DNA of 32,129 nucleotides from Bacillota bacterium (GTDB lineage: Bacteria > Bacillota > Clostridia > Oscillospirales > Acutalibacteraceae). Below, piece after piece: positions 24,015-31,928 of this stretch; the first letter of the stretch is position 1; each line of letters starts with the position of its first letter. The stretch is from positions 1-32,129 of the forward strand of contig JAQXJH010000100.1 in assembly GCA_029008595.1 (NCBI GenBank). The letters run 5' to 3'. Made by a program: the position numbers and the translations under genes. The notes below the pieces were generated by a model. That model had not been told where the DNA came from. It was given only the letters and a program-made list of their open reading frames with translations, and ran no database searches.

Positions 24015-24536
24015 TTGAATTACGCTGCGATCAAATACTGTGACATCGCAAACGGAACCGGCGTCAGAACGTCGCTGTTTGTCAGTGGCTGCACACACCG
24101 CTGCAAGGGCTGCTTCAACGCGGTGGCGTGGGATTTCAATTACGGGGATCCGTTCGGCGAAGAGGAAGAAAACAGAATCCTGGCGTCGCTTGCGCCGGAA
24201 TATGTCAACGGGCTTTCCCTGTTGGGCGGGGAACCGTTTGAGCCGCAGAACCAGCCCGCGCTGCTGCAGCTTTGCAGAAAGGTGCGCGCGGAATTTCCGG
24301 AAAAGACGATCTGGTGCTATACGGGGTATCTGATGGAAGAGATCCTGGCAGGGCGGGTCGGCGAACGACAGACTGCGCTGGAGCTGCTGCGCTGTCTGGA
24401 TATTCTGGTGGACGGTGAATTTGTTGAGGAGAAAAAAAATATCCGGCTGAAATTCCGCGGCTCGGAAAATCAGCGGATCATCTGTGTGCCGCAGACGCTG
24501 CAGCAGGGCAGGATCGTTCTGTGGGAGGAGCGGTAA
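24015..24536 (+). CDS. nrdG: Anaerobic ribonucleotide reductase activating protein
   Basis: NrdG is the radical-SAM activase that installs the glycyl radical on NrdD. The protein is 173 residues, normal for the family. The 4Fe-4S motif is CTHRCKGC (Cys26, Cys30, Cys33) and the SAM-binding GGEPF follows at about residue 75. The start is a TTG at 24015 with CAGGAG 8 nt upstream; the frame is open further upstream, but that part covers the terminator and has no ribosome site. No promoter lies between the terminator and the gene, so its level probably depends on read-through from nrdD, giving less activase than enzyme. Confidence 0.95.
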   Translation: MNYAAIKYCDIANGTGVRTSLFVSGCTHRCKGCFNAVAWDFNYGDPFGEEEENRILASLAPEYVNGLSLLGGEPFEPQNQPALLQLCRKVRAEFPEKTIWCYTGYLMEEILAGRVGERQTALELLRCLDILVDGEFVEEKKNIRLKFRGSENQRIICVPQTLQQGRIVLWEER

Positions 24537-24548
24537 ATCTCCGACAGC

Positions 24549-24597
24549 AAACATCCCGGTTCCGACTTGTTCAAAGCCGGAACCGGGATGTTTTTTC
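24549..24597. terminator. Strong terminator between nrdG and the LCP gene
   Basis: A 16-bp perfect stem (24549-24564 with 24578-24593) with a 13-nt loop, T6 on the right and A-rich on the left. It serves the rightward nrd transcript and possibly the leftward LCP transcript. Confidence 0.88.
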
Positions 24598-24614
24598 CGT
24601 ATGCGGGAAAAGGG

Positions 24615-25697
24615 TCATTTCCCGAGGATCAGATTCCGCAAAGCGGTCACGTTTGTGTAGTAATCGACCTTATAGACCTCCATACCGTTGACATACATCA
24701 GGCCCTCATACGTTTCGCCGCTTTCGTTTTCTACCGGAAGCATCATCTGGTCGATCTCATAGGAAGAAAGATCGGCAACCATACCGATCATGGAGAGGAT
24801 CTCACCCTCCGAAAGGCTGGTATTGATCAGAGGCAGCAGCTCGGAAGCGAAGGAATGCAGCTGGGAAAGATTCATGGAAAACGCTTTTTTCAGCATCAGC
24901 TCGATCACCGTGCGCTGGCGGCCGGTGCGCTTGAAGTCGTTGTCCGTGTGGCGCATCCGGGCGTAGGAAAGCGCCTGTCTGCCGTCCAGATGTGCGAGGC
25001 CGGCCTGAAAAGAGCCGGAGCATTCCCGGTCGTTCGTCAGGTAGGCGGCTTCTGCGGCGGTGAGCGTCAGATCCAGCCCGCCGGCCAGATCGACCAGCCG
25101 CGAAAAGCCGCTGAAATCCACCAGCGCATAATCGTCTACCCGGACACGGAAATTGTTTTCGATCGTTTTTGCCAGCAGCTCCGGCCCGCCCCAGGGGACT
25201 GCCGCATTCAGCATGCCCCATTGGGCGCCTGTGGATTTCGGGATCCGGACATACATGGCGCGCATCAGGGAGATCAGGTGGATCTTTTTTGTGTGATGAT
25301 TGATGGAGACGAGGATCATGGAATCGGCGTTGCCGACGGTGCCGCTCTGGCGGGTGTCGGAACCGATCAGAAGAATGTTCTGAATATAATCCGCCTGCAG
25401 CAGTTCCACGCTCTGGATCGCTTCATACTGCTTGCGGGAATCCTGAATCGCTTCGATCGAATCGGGCACGTCGGCAAAGGAAACATCGTCGCCGTAGATC
25501 TCGGAAAGGGTGAGCGATTCGTTTCCTTCGATCACATTGTGCTGCACTTTGCCGAGCATGGAGCGTACATACAGGATGCCGGCGGCAGAAAGAAAGAAGA
25601 GTACGGAAAGAAAGCACGCTGCGGCGCGCAGAGCGATGCGCTTGCCGGAGCTTTTGTTTTTTTTCTGTTGTTGATTGCGTCCGTTGATAGGAACCAC
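24615..25697 (-). CDS. LytR-CpsA-Psr (LCP) family cell-wall glycopolymer ligase
   Basis: A 360-residue protein with a basic N-terminus, one membrane segment (22-43) and an outside LCP domain. Family motifs are NILLIGSDTR (107-116), GNADSMILVS (122-131), HLISLMRAMYVRIP (140-153) and LSYARMRHTDNDFKRTGRQR (243-262) with the arginines that grip the lipid pyrophosphate. LCP enzymes move polymers such as teichoic acids or capsule from lipid carriers to peptidoglycan. Odd point: the usual Arg-Asp pair is Arg146-Ala147 here. The only ordinary start, GTG at 25697, shares its G with the AAGGAG ribosome site; an ATC at 25688 is 8 nt beyond it. Own promoter upstream. Confidence 0.93.
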   Translation of the reverse strand: MVPINGRNQQQKKNKSSGKRIALRAAACFLSVLFFLSAAGILYVRSMLGKVQHNVIEGNESLTLSEIYGDDVSFADVPDSIEAIQDSRKQYEAIQSVELLQADYIQNILLIGSDTRQSGTVGNADSMILVSINHHTKKIHLISLMRAMYVRIPKSTGAQWGMLNAAVPWGGPELLAKTIENNFRVRVDDYALVDFSGFSRLVDLAGGLDLTLTAAEAAYLTNDRECSGSFQAGLAHLDGRQALSYARMRHTDNDFKRTGRQRTVIELMLKKAFSMNLSQLHSFASELLPLINTSLSEGEILSMIGMVADLSSYEIDQMMLPVENESGETYEGLMYVNGMEVYKVDYYTNVTALRNLILGK

Positions 25698-25793
25698 TCC
25701 TTACAGGAACCCCCGAAAACGGGTTGGAACAGACAGTTCATCGTACATGCCGCTGCGTTCTGAAACGAAGATGCCGCTGCGGCGATGCATCCT

Positions 25794-25822
25794 ATTGTAC
25801 CGCTTTCTTTTGGAAGATGCAA
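25794..25822 (-). promoter_or_regulatory. Promoter of the LCP gene
   Basis: Leftward -35 TTGCAT (25822-25817), 17-bp spacer and -10 TACAAT (25799-25794). Leader of about 90 nt. Confidence 0.65.
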
Positions 25823-25898
25823 GGATGAAATTGTAAATTTTGCGCGAAGTGTCGTGAAATCTGACGGGAAAACCGCGTGTCTTTTTGGCGCTTTTGAA

Positions 25899-26234
25899 TT
25901 AAAAAACGTAGGGATCGATGCCGCTGTCCAGAATATTGTCGTTTTCAAAGTCGAGCGCAGTCCGCGCGGAAACGGCCGTGTGCACAAAATCCGCCACCTT
26001 TACATGATCGGGATTGGTGCGGTATGCTTTGAGCGAAGCGGCATCCTCAAAGGTGCTCAGCAGGCAAAGGTCGTATTCACCGGCGGGGTTCATTGCCTGC
26101 CCAACCTGAGCGGAAAGTAGCCCCGGGACAACGCCGACCAGTGCTTCCAGCCCGCGTTTGATGCGCGCGGCGTTTTCCTCCGCGTTATGCTGTTCGTCGT
26201 CGATCAGCTTCCAGAAAACGATGTGTGTGATCAT
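25899..26234 (-). CDS. Dabb (stress-responsive A/B barrel) domain protein
   Basis: A 111-residue protein consisting of a single dimeric alpha/beta barrel domain. The start MITHIVFWKL, the middle EYDLCLLSTFEDAASLKAY and the end HVKVADFVHTAVSARTALDFE follow the Dabb family pattern (first-strand His, histidine-rich turn and final aromatic strand). Family members are small cytoplasmic proteins, some of them enzymes on polyketides; most bacterial ones have no known role. The ATG follows GGAAAGGA at good spacing. It lies 60 bp downstream of the ComM/YifB gene with only a hairpin lacking a U tract between, so it is probably transcribed from the ComM promoter. Confidence 0.85.
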   Translation of the reverse strand: MITHIVFWKLIDDEQHNAEENAARIKRGLEALVGVVPGLLSAQVGQAMNPAGEYDLCLLSTFEDAASLKAYRTNPDHVKVADFVHTAVSARTALDFENDNILDSGIDPYVF

Positions 26235-26294
26235 AATAAAAGCATCCTTTCCATGTTATTTTTGCGGCGGTCTGCGTTTTCCGCCGGATGGCTG

Positions 26295-27827
26295 TTATTT
26301 TTCGCCGGGCCAGTATTTGCGGTCCAGACTGCGGTGCTGCACCGCCTCGCCGACATGAACGCCGTCGATGACCTCGCAGCCATCCAGATCGGCGATCGTG
26401 CGCGCGACCTTCAGAATGCGGTCGTAGGCCCGTGCGGAAAGCCCGAGCCGGTCAAAGGCGCGGTGCATCAGAGCTTCGGCGCGCTCGGTCATGGGGCAGC
26501 TTTCGCGCAGGAGCGCAGAGGTCAGACGCGCGTTGCAGGTGATCCCTGTGCCGCGGTAGCGCTGCTGCTGCAGCTTCCGCGCCGCGTTGACGCGTGAACG
26601 GATCGCAGCGCTGCTTTCCGCCGGCTGCGCCGAAGAAAGAGACGCATAATCGACGGGAGGAACTTCAACATGCAGGTCGAGCCGGTCCAGCAGCGGCCCG
26701 GAAACGCGGCCGAGATACCGCGCAACGGCCTGTGACGAGCAGGAACAGGGGTGGGTCGGATGGCCGAAGTACCCACAGGGGCAGGGATTCATTGCCGCAA
26801 CCAGCATGATGGAACAGGGGTAGGAATACGTTGCGGAAACGCGGGAGATCGTCACCTTTCCGTCCTCGATCGGCTGGCGGAGGATCTCCATTGCCGCGCG
26901 GGAAAATTCCGGAAGCTCGTCCAGAAACAGAACGCCGTTGTGCGCCAGAGAGATCTCCCCCGGGTGCGGAATCGTTCCGCCGCCGGAAAGCCCGGCCGGC
27001 GAGATCGTGTGGTGCGGCGCGCGGAACGGCCGGACGGTGATCAGCGGCGTGTCGTCGGTCAGCGTTCCGGCGATCGAATGCAGGCGCGTGGTCTCGATCG
27101 ATTCTTCAAACGTCATTTCCGGCAGGATCGAGGGGATCCGCTTGGCAAGCATGCTTTTCCCGGAGCCGGGCGGGCCGATCAGCAGCACATTGTGCCCGCC
27201 GGCGGCAGCGATCTCGAGCGCGCGCTTGGCCTCCTGCTGGCCGCGGACTTCCGAAAAATCGGGCGCAGAAGCGGCAGCCGCCTGCCGGGAAAGGTCAAAG
27301 GCGGCAGGCTCCAGCGCCTGTTCGCCGCGCAGATGGCGCAGCAGCTCCTCAAGATGCCGCACCGGGTACACTTTCAGCCCCTGCACGATCGCGCCCTCGG
27401 CGGCGTTGGCCGCAGGGACATAAAGCGAGTGCAGACCGCATTCCTTTGCCTTCAGCGCCATGGAAAGCACGCCGTTGACACGCCGCACCTCGCCGGAAAG
27501 CGAAAGCTCGCCCACAAACGCGCAGCCCTCCAGCGAAGCGTCGATCTGCCCGGTGGCAAGCAGCAGTGCGAGCAGGAACGGCAGGTCGTAGATCGGGCCT
27601 TCCTTGCGGATGTCGGCGGGGGCAAGATTGATCGTGATGCGGCTGACGGGGAAATCCAGCCCGCAGTTTTTCATCGCCGCCCGCACCCGCTCGCGCGATT
27701 CGCGCACCGAAGCGTCCGGCAGGCCGACAACGTCAAAGGACGGCAGCCCCTGCGAAAGATCGGTCTCGACCGAAACGGGATACGCATCCATTCCGAAGAT
27801 GCCCATGCTGTTGAGCTTTGCAAACAT
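26295..27827 (-). CDS. comM: ComM/YifB family Mg-chelatase-like AAA ATPase
   Basis: A 510-residue protein of the YifB/ComM family. An N-terminal Lon-protease-like fold (about 1-165, with GLPSFDVVGLPDASVRESRERV and NLAPADIRKEGPIYDLP) precedes an AAA+ domain with Walker A GPPGSGKS (218-225), Walker B VLFLDE (299-304) and a cysteine cluster (Cys349, 351, 361, 363) typical of the family; the C-terminal helical domain closes it. In transformable bacteria ComM is a hexameric helicase that extends branch migration during recombination of incoming DNA. The role in Clostridia is not shown. The ATG at 27827 has GGAGGGA upstream and was preferred over an in-frame start at 27869 in the leader. Confidence 0.95.
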   Translation of the reverse strand: MFAKLNSMGIFGMDAYPVSVETDLSQGLPSFDVVGLPDASVRESRERVRAAMKNCGLDFPVSRITINLAPADIRKEGPIYDLPFLLALLLATGQIDASLEGCAFVGELSLSGEVRRVNGVLSMALKAKECGLHSLYVPAANAAEGAIVQGLKVYPVRHLEELLRHLRGEQALEPAAFDLSRQAAAASAPDFSEVRGQQEAKRALEIAAAGGHNVLLIGPPGSGKSMLAKRIPSILPEMTFEESIETTRLHSIAGTLTDDTPLITVRPFRAPHHTISPAGLSGGGTIPHPGEISLAHNGVLFLDELPEFSRAAMEILRQPIEDGKVTISRVSATYSYPCSIMLVAAMNPCPCGYFGHPTHPCSCSSQAVARYLGRVSGPLLDRLDLHVEVPPVDYASLSSAQPAESSAAIRSRVNAARKLQQQRYRGTGITCNARLTSALLRESCPMTERAEALMHRAFDRLGLSARAYDRILKVARTIADLDGCEVIDGVHVGEAVQHRSLDRKYWPGEK

Positions 27828-27843
27828 CGTGATCCCTCCGCAC

Positions 27844-27864
27844 GCACCGGCAGCACACCGGTGC
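27844..27864 (-). promoter_or_regulatory. Leader hairpin of the comM gene
   Basis: GCACCGG and CCGGTGC pair perfectly around a 7-nt loop between the transcription start (about 27871) and the ribosome site. It is at the very 5' end of the transcript, where hairpins often protect RNA from decay. Role unproven. Confidence 0.35.
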
Positions 27865-27877
27865 ACCAAATAAAACC

Positions 27878-27906
27878 ATTATAATGGATGAAGGGCAAAA
27901 TGACAA
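27878..27906 (-). promoter_or_regulatory. Promoter of comM
   Basis: Leftward -35 TTGTCA (27906-27901), 17-bp spacer and -10 TATAAT (27883-27878). Confidence 0.75.
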
Positions 27907-27912
27907 GCGCCA

Positions 27913-27941
27913 TTGCATCAGGAGAAAAATTGTGGTAGAAT
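27913..27941 (+). promoter_or_regulatory. Promoter of the M16 peptidase/lgt operon
   Basis: -35 TTGCAT (27913-27918), 17-bp spacer and -10 TAGAAT (27936-27941). Its -35 is only 6 bp from the -35 of the divergent comM promoter. Confidence 0.65.
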
Positions 27942-28016
27942 AAAGCATATTTCAATGCTTTGAGCACAAGGTAACCGTGGATTCCGGGGCTGCACAAAAA
28001 ACGGAACGGATTCTGA

Positions 28017-29357
28017 ATGCGATACGAATTCCGAAAATCGACGGGAAGGAATGTGGATATTTTGGAGCAAATCACTCTTTGCAGCGGTGCACAGCTGCTT
28101 TATCTGCCGGATCTGCGCTATAAAACCGCGCGGATCACGGTCAGTTTTTTAACGCCGCTCCGGGAAGAAACCGCGTCTGCCAACGCGATGCTGCCGGGGA
28201 TCCTGACGAGAGCCTGCGCGGACTGCCCCGATTTTACGTCGCTGAACCGGCGGCTTGCGATGCTGTACGGCGCATGGGTCGGCGGCCGTGTCCGCAAAAT
28301 CGGAGAAACACAGGCGCTCACGTTTACGCTTTCCCTGCTGGACGACCGTTATGCGCCGGATGGTGAAAAGCTGGCGGAAAAGGGCGCTGCGCTGCTGCGG
28401 AATATGATCTTTCGCCCGGCGCTGGAAAACGGCGTGTTCCGCACGGAGGATCTGGAGCAGGAACGGCGCCAGCTGTGTGAGGAATTGGATTCGGAATTCA
28501 ACGATAAGCGGATCTATGCCAAAAAACGCGCGGAGGAGCTGCTTTGCCGCGGCGAAGCTTATGCCTGCGGCCGGTTGGGGACAAAGGAACAACTGACGGC
28601 GCTGACTCCGCAGGATGTATTTGCCGCGTGGAAAAACCTTCTGCATACGGCGCAGATCCGCATTACGGCGGTCGGCACCGAAGCGGTCCGCGTAGCGGCA
28701 ATGGGATTTGCCGAAGAGCTGCAGGCAGTCGGGGTGCGCGAGCCTGCCGCCTGCCGGACAGAGCTGCCGCGCGGCGGGAAAACCGTTTGCCGCAGCATCG
28801 AGCGTTCGGAGCTTTCTCAGTGTAAAATGGTGATGGGCTTCTGCAGCACGGCGGCGGAGCCGGATGAAACGGTTCCCGCGATGCGGCTCTTCTGTGCGCT
28901 GTTCGGCGGAACGCCGCATTCCCGGCTTTTTCTGAACGTGCGGGAAAAGCTGAGCCTTTGCTACTACTGTTCGGCACATTTTGTGCGCGCAAAGGGGATC
29001 CTGCTGGTGGAAAGCGGCGTAGAGGAGCAGAACGCTGCCCGCGCTGAAGAGGAGATCCTCCGCCAGCTCCGCGCGCTGCAAAACGGCGATTTTACCGATG
29101 AAGAGCTGGAAAATGCGCGCCGCAGCGTATGCGACAGCTTCCGGACGGTTTCCGATTCTCCCGCAGGGCTGGACGAATGGCTGCAGCAGCAGTGTATGCT
29201 GCCAAAACCGGAGCTGCCGGAGCAGACCGAGCAGAAAATCCGGTCGGTCACGCGGGAACAGATCGTTGCCGCAGCCAATGCGCTGCGCCCGGGAGCAGTT
29301 TTTCTGCTCGCGGGAACGGATCCCAACAGGAAAGGCGGCGCCGAAGATGAAGAATAA
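28017..29357 (+). CDS. M16 (insulinase) family protein without the zinc motif, YfmF-like
   Basis: A 446-residue cytoplasmic protein with the two-lobed M16 fold. No HxxEH zinc site is present: the matching region reads MLPGILTRACAD, so it is a non-catalytic partner, as with B. subtilis YfmF-type proteins. C-lobe features such as FGGTPHSRLFLNVREKLSLCYYCSA (about 303-327) are typical of M16 substrate-binding subunits. It overlaps the active partner gene by 11 bp, so the two are translationally coupled and likely form a heterodimer. Start choice is open: the ATG at 28017 lacks a strong ribosome site, while GGAAGGA (28044-28050) precedes a GTG at 28053 (too close) and a TTG at 28062 (11 nt). Confidence 0.88.
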   Translation: MRYEFRKSTGRNVDILEQITLCSGAQLLYLPDLRYKTARITVSFLTPLREETASANAMLPGILTRACADCPDFTSLNRRLAMLYGAWVGGRVRKIGETQALTFTLSLLDDRYAPDGEKLAEKGAALLRNMIFRPALENGVFRTEDLEQERRQLCEELDSEFNDKRIYAKKRAEELLCRGEAYACGRLGTKEQLTALTPQDVFAAWKNLLHTAQIRITAVGTEAVRVAAMGFAEELQAVGVREPAACRTELPRGGKTVCRSIERSELSQCKMVMGFCSTAAEPDETVPAMRLFCALFGGTPHSRLFLNVREKLSLCYYCSAHFVRAKGILLVESGVEEQNAARAEEEILRQLRALQNGDFTDEELENARRSVCDSFRTVSDSPAGLDEWLQQQCMLPKPELPEQTEQKIRSVTREQIVAAANALRPGAVFLLAGTDPNRKGGAEDEE

Positions 29358-30615
29358 GACGCAATATGCGGTTTGCGGCGATACCGTTTTTGCTGCGGAG
29401 CATGAAAGCGGGCTGCGTGTGTTTGTCTGCCCGAAAAAAGGCTATTCCTCGGCGTATGCCATTTTCGGCACCGCGTACGGTTCGGTGCATAATTGCTTCC
29501 GTATGCCGGGAGAAGAACAGCCTGCCGAGGTTCCGGCGGGGATCGCGCATTTTCTGGAGCACAAGCTGTTTGAAAATGAACATGAAGATGCGTTTGCGCG
29601 CTACGCCAGAACGGGCGCCAGCGCCAACGCCTACACCTCCTTTGATAAAACATGCTATCTGTTTTCCTGTTCCCAGAACTTTGAAGCTTCGCTGGAGATC
29701 CTGCTGGATTTTGTGCAGTCGCCCTATTTCACCGCCGAAACGGTGCAGAAGGAACAGGGCATCATCGGGCAGGAGATCCGGATGTGTCTGGATGATCCGG
29801 AGCGCCGCGTCGTCTGGAATCTGCTGGAAGCGCTGTATCACCGCAATCCGGTGCGGACAGATATTGCGGGAACGGTGGAATCCATTGCAAAGATCGACGC
29901 CGGCCTTCTTTACCGCTGTTATCATGCCTTCTACCGGCCGGAAAACATGGTGCTCTGTGTTGCGGGGAATGTAGAGGCGGAAGCCGTTTTTGCCATGGCG
30001 GACCGGTGGATCCGTTTCGGCAGAACGGACGGGAAACCCGAAAGCGTGTTCCCGGAAGAGCCGCGGCAGGTGGTGAAAAGCCGGGTGGAACAGCATTTCC
30101 CCGTTGCGGTGCCGCTGTTTCAGCTGGGCTTCAAGGAGTTGGCTCCGTCGCGCGCATCGTCCCGCAGCATGGTGGAAACCGATATCCTGCTGGAGCTGCT
30201 TGCTTCGGAATCTTCGCCGCTTTACCGCCGGCTGCTGGATCGCGGATGGATCAATTCCAGCTTCGGATGTGAATATTTTGAAGGCCCCGGCTATGCGGCG
30301 GTGCTTTTCGGCGGGGAATCCCGCGAGCCGGACCGCGCAGCGGAGGAGATCAAAGCAGAGATCGTCCGGCTGCGCCGCGAGGGGATCGATCCCGAAACGT
30401 TTGAATGTGCGCGCCGCACGGTGTACGGCCGGGCGGTATCTGCGCTCGGCAATGCGGGCGCGATCGCAAACCAGATGACGGAAGCGGCGTTTTCCGGCCG
30501 CCGGTTCGGAGAAGAAATTGAGCTGGCGCTGCAGGTAACGCGGGAGGATGTTCTGCGCCGCCTGAACGAGCAGCTTGACGAGCGGTTTTCCGCGCTTTCC
30601 GTTGTCTGCCGGTAA
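29347..30615 (+). CDS. M16 (insulinase) family zinc peptidase, YfmH-like
   Basis: A 422-residue protein with the inverted zinc motif HFLEH (His68, Glu71, His72) and a conserved Glu in QGIIGQEIRM (about 143) that completes the metal site. The motif context AHFLEHKLFENE and the C-lobe RASSRSMVETDILLELL are typical of the YfmH-like branch. In B. subtilis relatives of this pair have been linked to modification of elongation factor P; other M16 pairs degrade peptides. It is cytoplasmic, with no signal. The ATG overlaps the end of the inactive partner gene by 11 bp. A structured stretch of about 60 bp separates it from lgt. Confidence 0.92.
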   Translation: MKNKTQYAVCGDTVFAAEHESGLRVFVCPKKGYSSAYAIFGTAYGSVHNCFRMPGEEQPAEVPAGIAHFLEHKLFENEHEDAFARYARTGASANAYTSFDKTCYLFSCSQNFEASLEILLDFVQSPYFTAETVQKEQGIIGQEIRMCLDDPERRVVWNLLEALYHRNPVRTDIAGTVESIAKIDAGLLYRCYHAFYRPENMVLCVAGNVEAEAVFAMADRWIRFGRTDGKPESVFPEEPRQVVKSRVEQHFPVAVPLFQLGFKELAPSRASSRSMVETDILLELLASESSPLYRRLLDRGWINSSFGCEYFEGPGYAAVLFGGESREPDRAAEEIKAEIVRLRREGIDPETFECARRTVYGRAVSALGNAGAIANQMTEAAFSGRRFGEEIELALQVTREDVLRRLNEQLDERFSALSVVCR

Positions 30616-30626
30616 TGCTGTCGGCC

Positions 30627-30684
30627 AAACAGGCCTCATGGTGCGCGGGAGGACACAGGTCTTCTGTGTGCCGGTCGCCTGTTT
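30627..30684 (+). promoter_or_regulatory. Structured RNA element between the M16 gene and lgt
   Basis: AAACAGGC (30627-30634) pairs with GCCTGTTT (30677-30684), enclosing an inner hairpin ACACAG/CTGTGT (30653-30658 with 30664-30669). Only four T follow, so it is at best a weak terminator. I find no promoter for lgt after it; it may tune read-through into lgt. Confidence 0.4.
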
Positions 30685-30721
30685 TCATAAACAATTCTCA
30701 GAAAAGGAATGGTACAAAGCT

Positions 30722-31846
30722 ATGAACGGTTTTTCCGGAACGGTCTCTTTCGGCTCCAGCGGCTCGCCGTGGCTTTCGCTGGACATTAACGCGGTTGCCT
30801 TTTCCATCGGGCAGTTTGAGATCCGCTGGTACGGGATCCTGATCGGTCTCGGGCTTCTGCTGGCGCTGCTTTATGCGTTCAGAAACGCGAAGCGCTTCGG
30901 CATCGACGGCGACCGTATGACCGATGTGGTCTTTCTCAGCGTGATCATCGGCATTATCGGCGCAAGAGCATATTATGTGATTTTCAACTTCAGCGAATAT
31001 GCCGGGCGCCCATTCTGGGATATGCTCAAGATTTATGAAGGCGGACTGGGGATCTACGGCGGGATCATCGCCGGAATGCTGGCAGGCTATTTCCTTTGCA
31101 AATGGCGTAAGGTGCATCCGCTTGCCATGCTGGACCTGGCAAGTCTGGGCTTCCTGATCGGTCAGGGAATCGGGCGCTGGGGCAACTTTACAAACCAGGA
31201 GGCGTTCGGCTGCAACACGACGCTTCCGTGGGGAATGTACAGCCAGGCGACGCACGATTATCTTGCCTCGGTGCAGTCGACTCTGGCGGCGCAGGGCGTC
31301 ACCGTCAATCCGTCCCTGCCGGTACATCCGTGCTTTCTTTATGAATCCATCTGGTGCCTGCTGGGCTTTTTGCTGCTGCACCTGTTCTCTAAGAAATGGA
31401 AGAAGTACGACGGCCAGATCTTTCTGCTTTACATGCTGTGGTATGGCTTCGGCCGTTTCTGGATCGAAGAGCTGCGCACCGACAGCCTGATGATGGGACC
31501 GTACCGTATTTCGCGTTTTCTTGCGGGGATCTTTGTGATCACCAGCGTCATTCTGCTGATCGTTTTCCGCAAGCGCCGCAGCGTGTTCGGTGAGGAAGGA
31601 CTCCGGCTGCAGAACGAAGAGATCGCCGCAGCAAAGGCGAAAAAGGCCGAAGAAAAGGCTGGCAAAAAGGTGCCTGCCCGCAAGCTGGTCGATGACGAAG
31701 CATTTACGGAGACGGATGCGCTTGCCGATTCGGAAAATGCCGGTGAAGAAGAAAATGGCGCAGAGGAAGAAGAACCTGTGCAGGAAGCGGATGCCGAAGC
31801 GCAGGCGGAACCGTCTGAGACGGATCCCGAAGAAAAGAGCGAGTAA
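30722..31846 (+). CDS. lgt: Prolipoprotein diacylglyceryl transferase with acidic tail
   Basis: Lgt attaches diacylglycerol from phosphatidylglycerol to the lipobox cysteine of prolipoproteins in the membrane. The 374-residue protein has about seven membrane helices (from residue 36 on), the EGGLGIYGG region (106-114) and the signature GRWGNFTNQE (151-160) with catalytic Arg152, Asn155 and Glu160. After the last helix it carries about 85 extra residues: a Lys/Ala-rich helix, then a Glu/Asp-rich disordered tail not found in short Lgt proteins. The ATG at 30722 was chosen because it directly precedes the conserved N-terminus; AAAAGGA lies 13 nt upstream. It would process the lipoprotein at the left edge of this window. 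Confidence 0.95.
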   Translation: MNGFSGTVSFGSSGSPWLSLDINAVAFSIGQFEIRWYGILIGLGLLLALLYAFRNAKRFGIDGDRMTDVVFLSVIIGIIGARAYYVIFNFSEYAGRPFWDMLKIYEGGLGIYGGIIAGMLAGYFLCKWRKVHPLAMLDLASLGFLIGQGIGRWGNFTNQEAFGCNTTLPWGMYSQATHDYLASVQSTLAAQGVTVNPSLPVHPCFLYESIWCLLGFLLLHLFSKKWKKYDGQIFLLYMLWYGFGRFWIEELRTDSLMMGPYRISRFLAGIFVITSVILLIVFRKRRSVFGEEGLRLQNEEIAAAKAKKAEEKAGKKVPARKLVDDEAFTETDALADSENAGEEENGAEEEEPVQEADAEAQAEPSETDPEEKSE

Positions 31847-31860
31847 GCGTTGCTTTTTTG

Positions 31861-31906
31861 CGCGAACCGCCCGGGAGCAGTTCCGGGCGGACGCGTTTTT
31901 TGTTTT
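31861..31906 (+). terminator. Terminator between lgt and folD
   Basis: CCGCCCGG (31867-31874) and CCGGGCGG (31883-31890) form an 8-bp perfect stem extended by flanking CGCG/CGCG, then T6-G-T4. It starts 14 bp past the lgt stop and runs nearly up to the folD ribosome site. Confidence 0.88.
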
Positions 31907-31928
31907 CAGATGAAAGGAAGAATACGTT

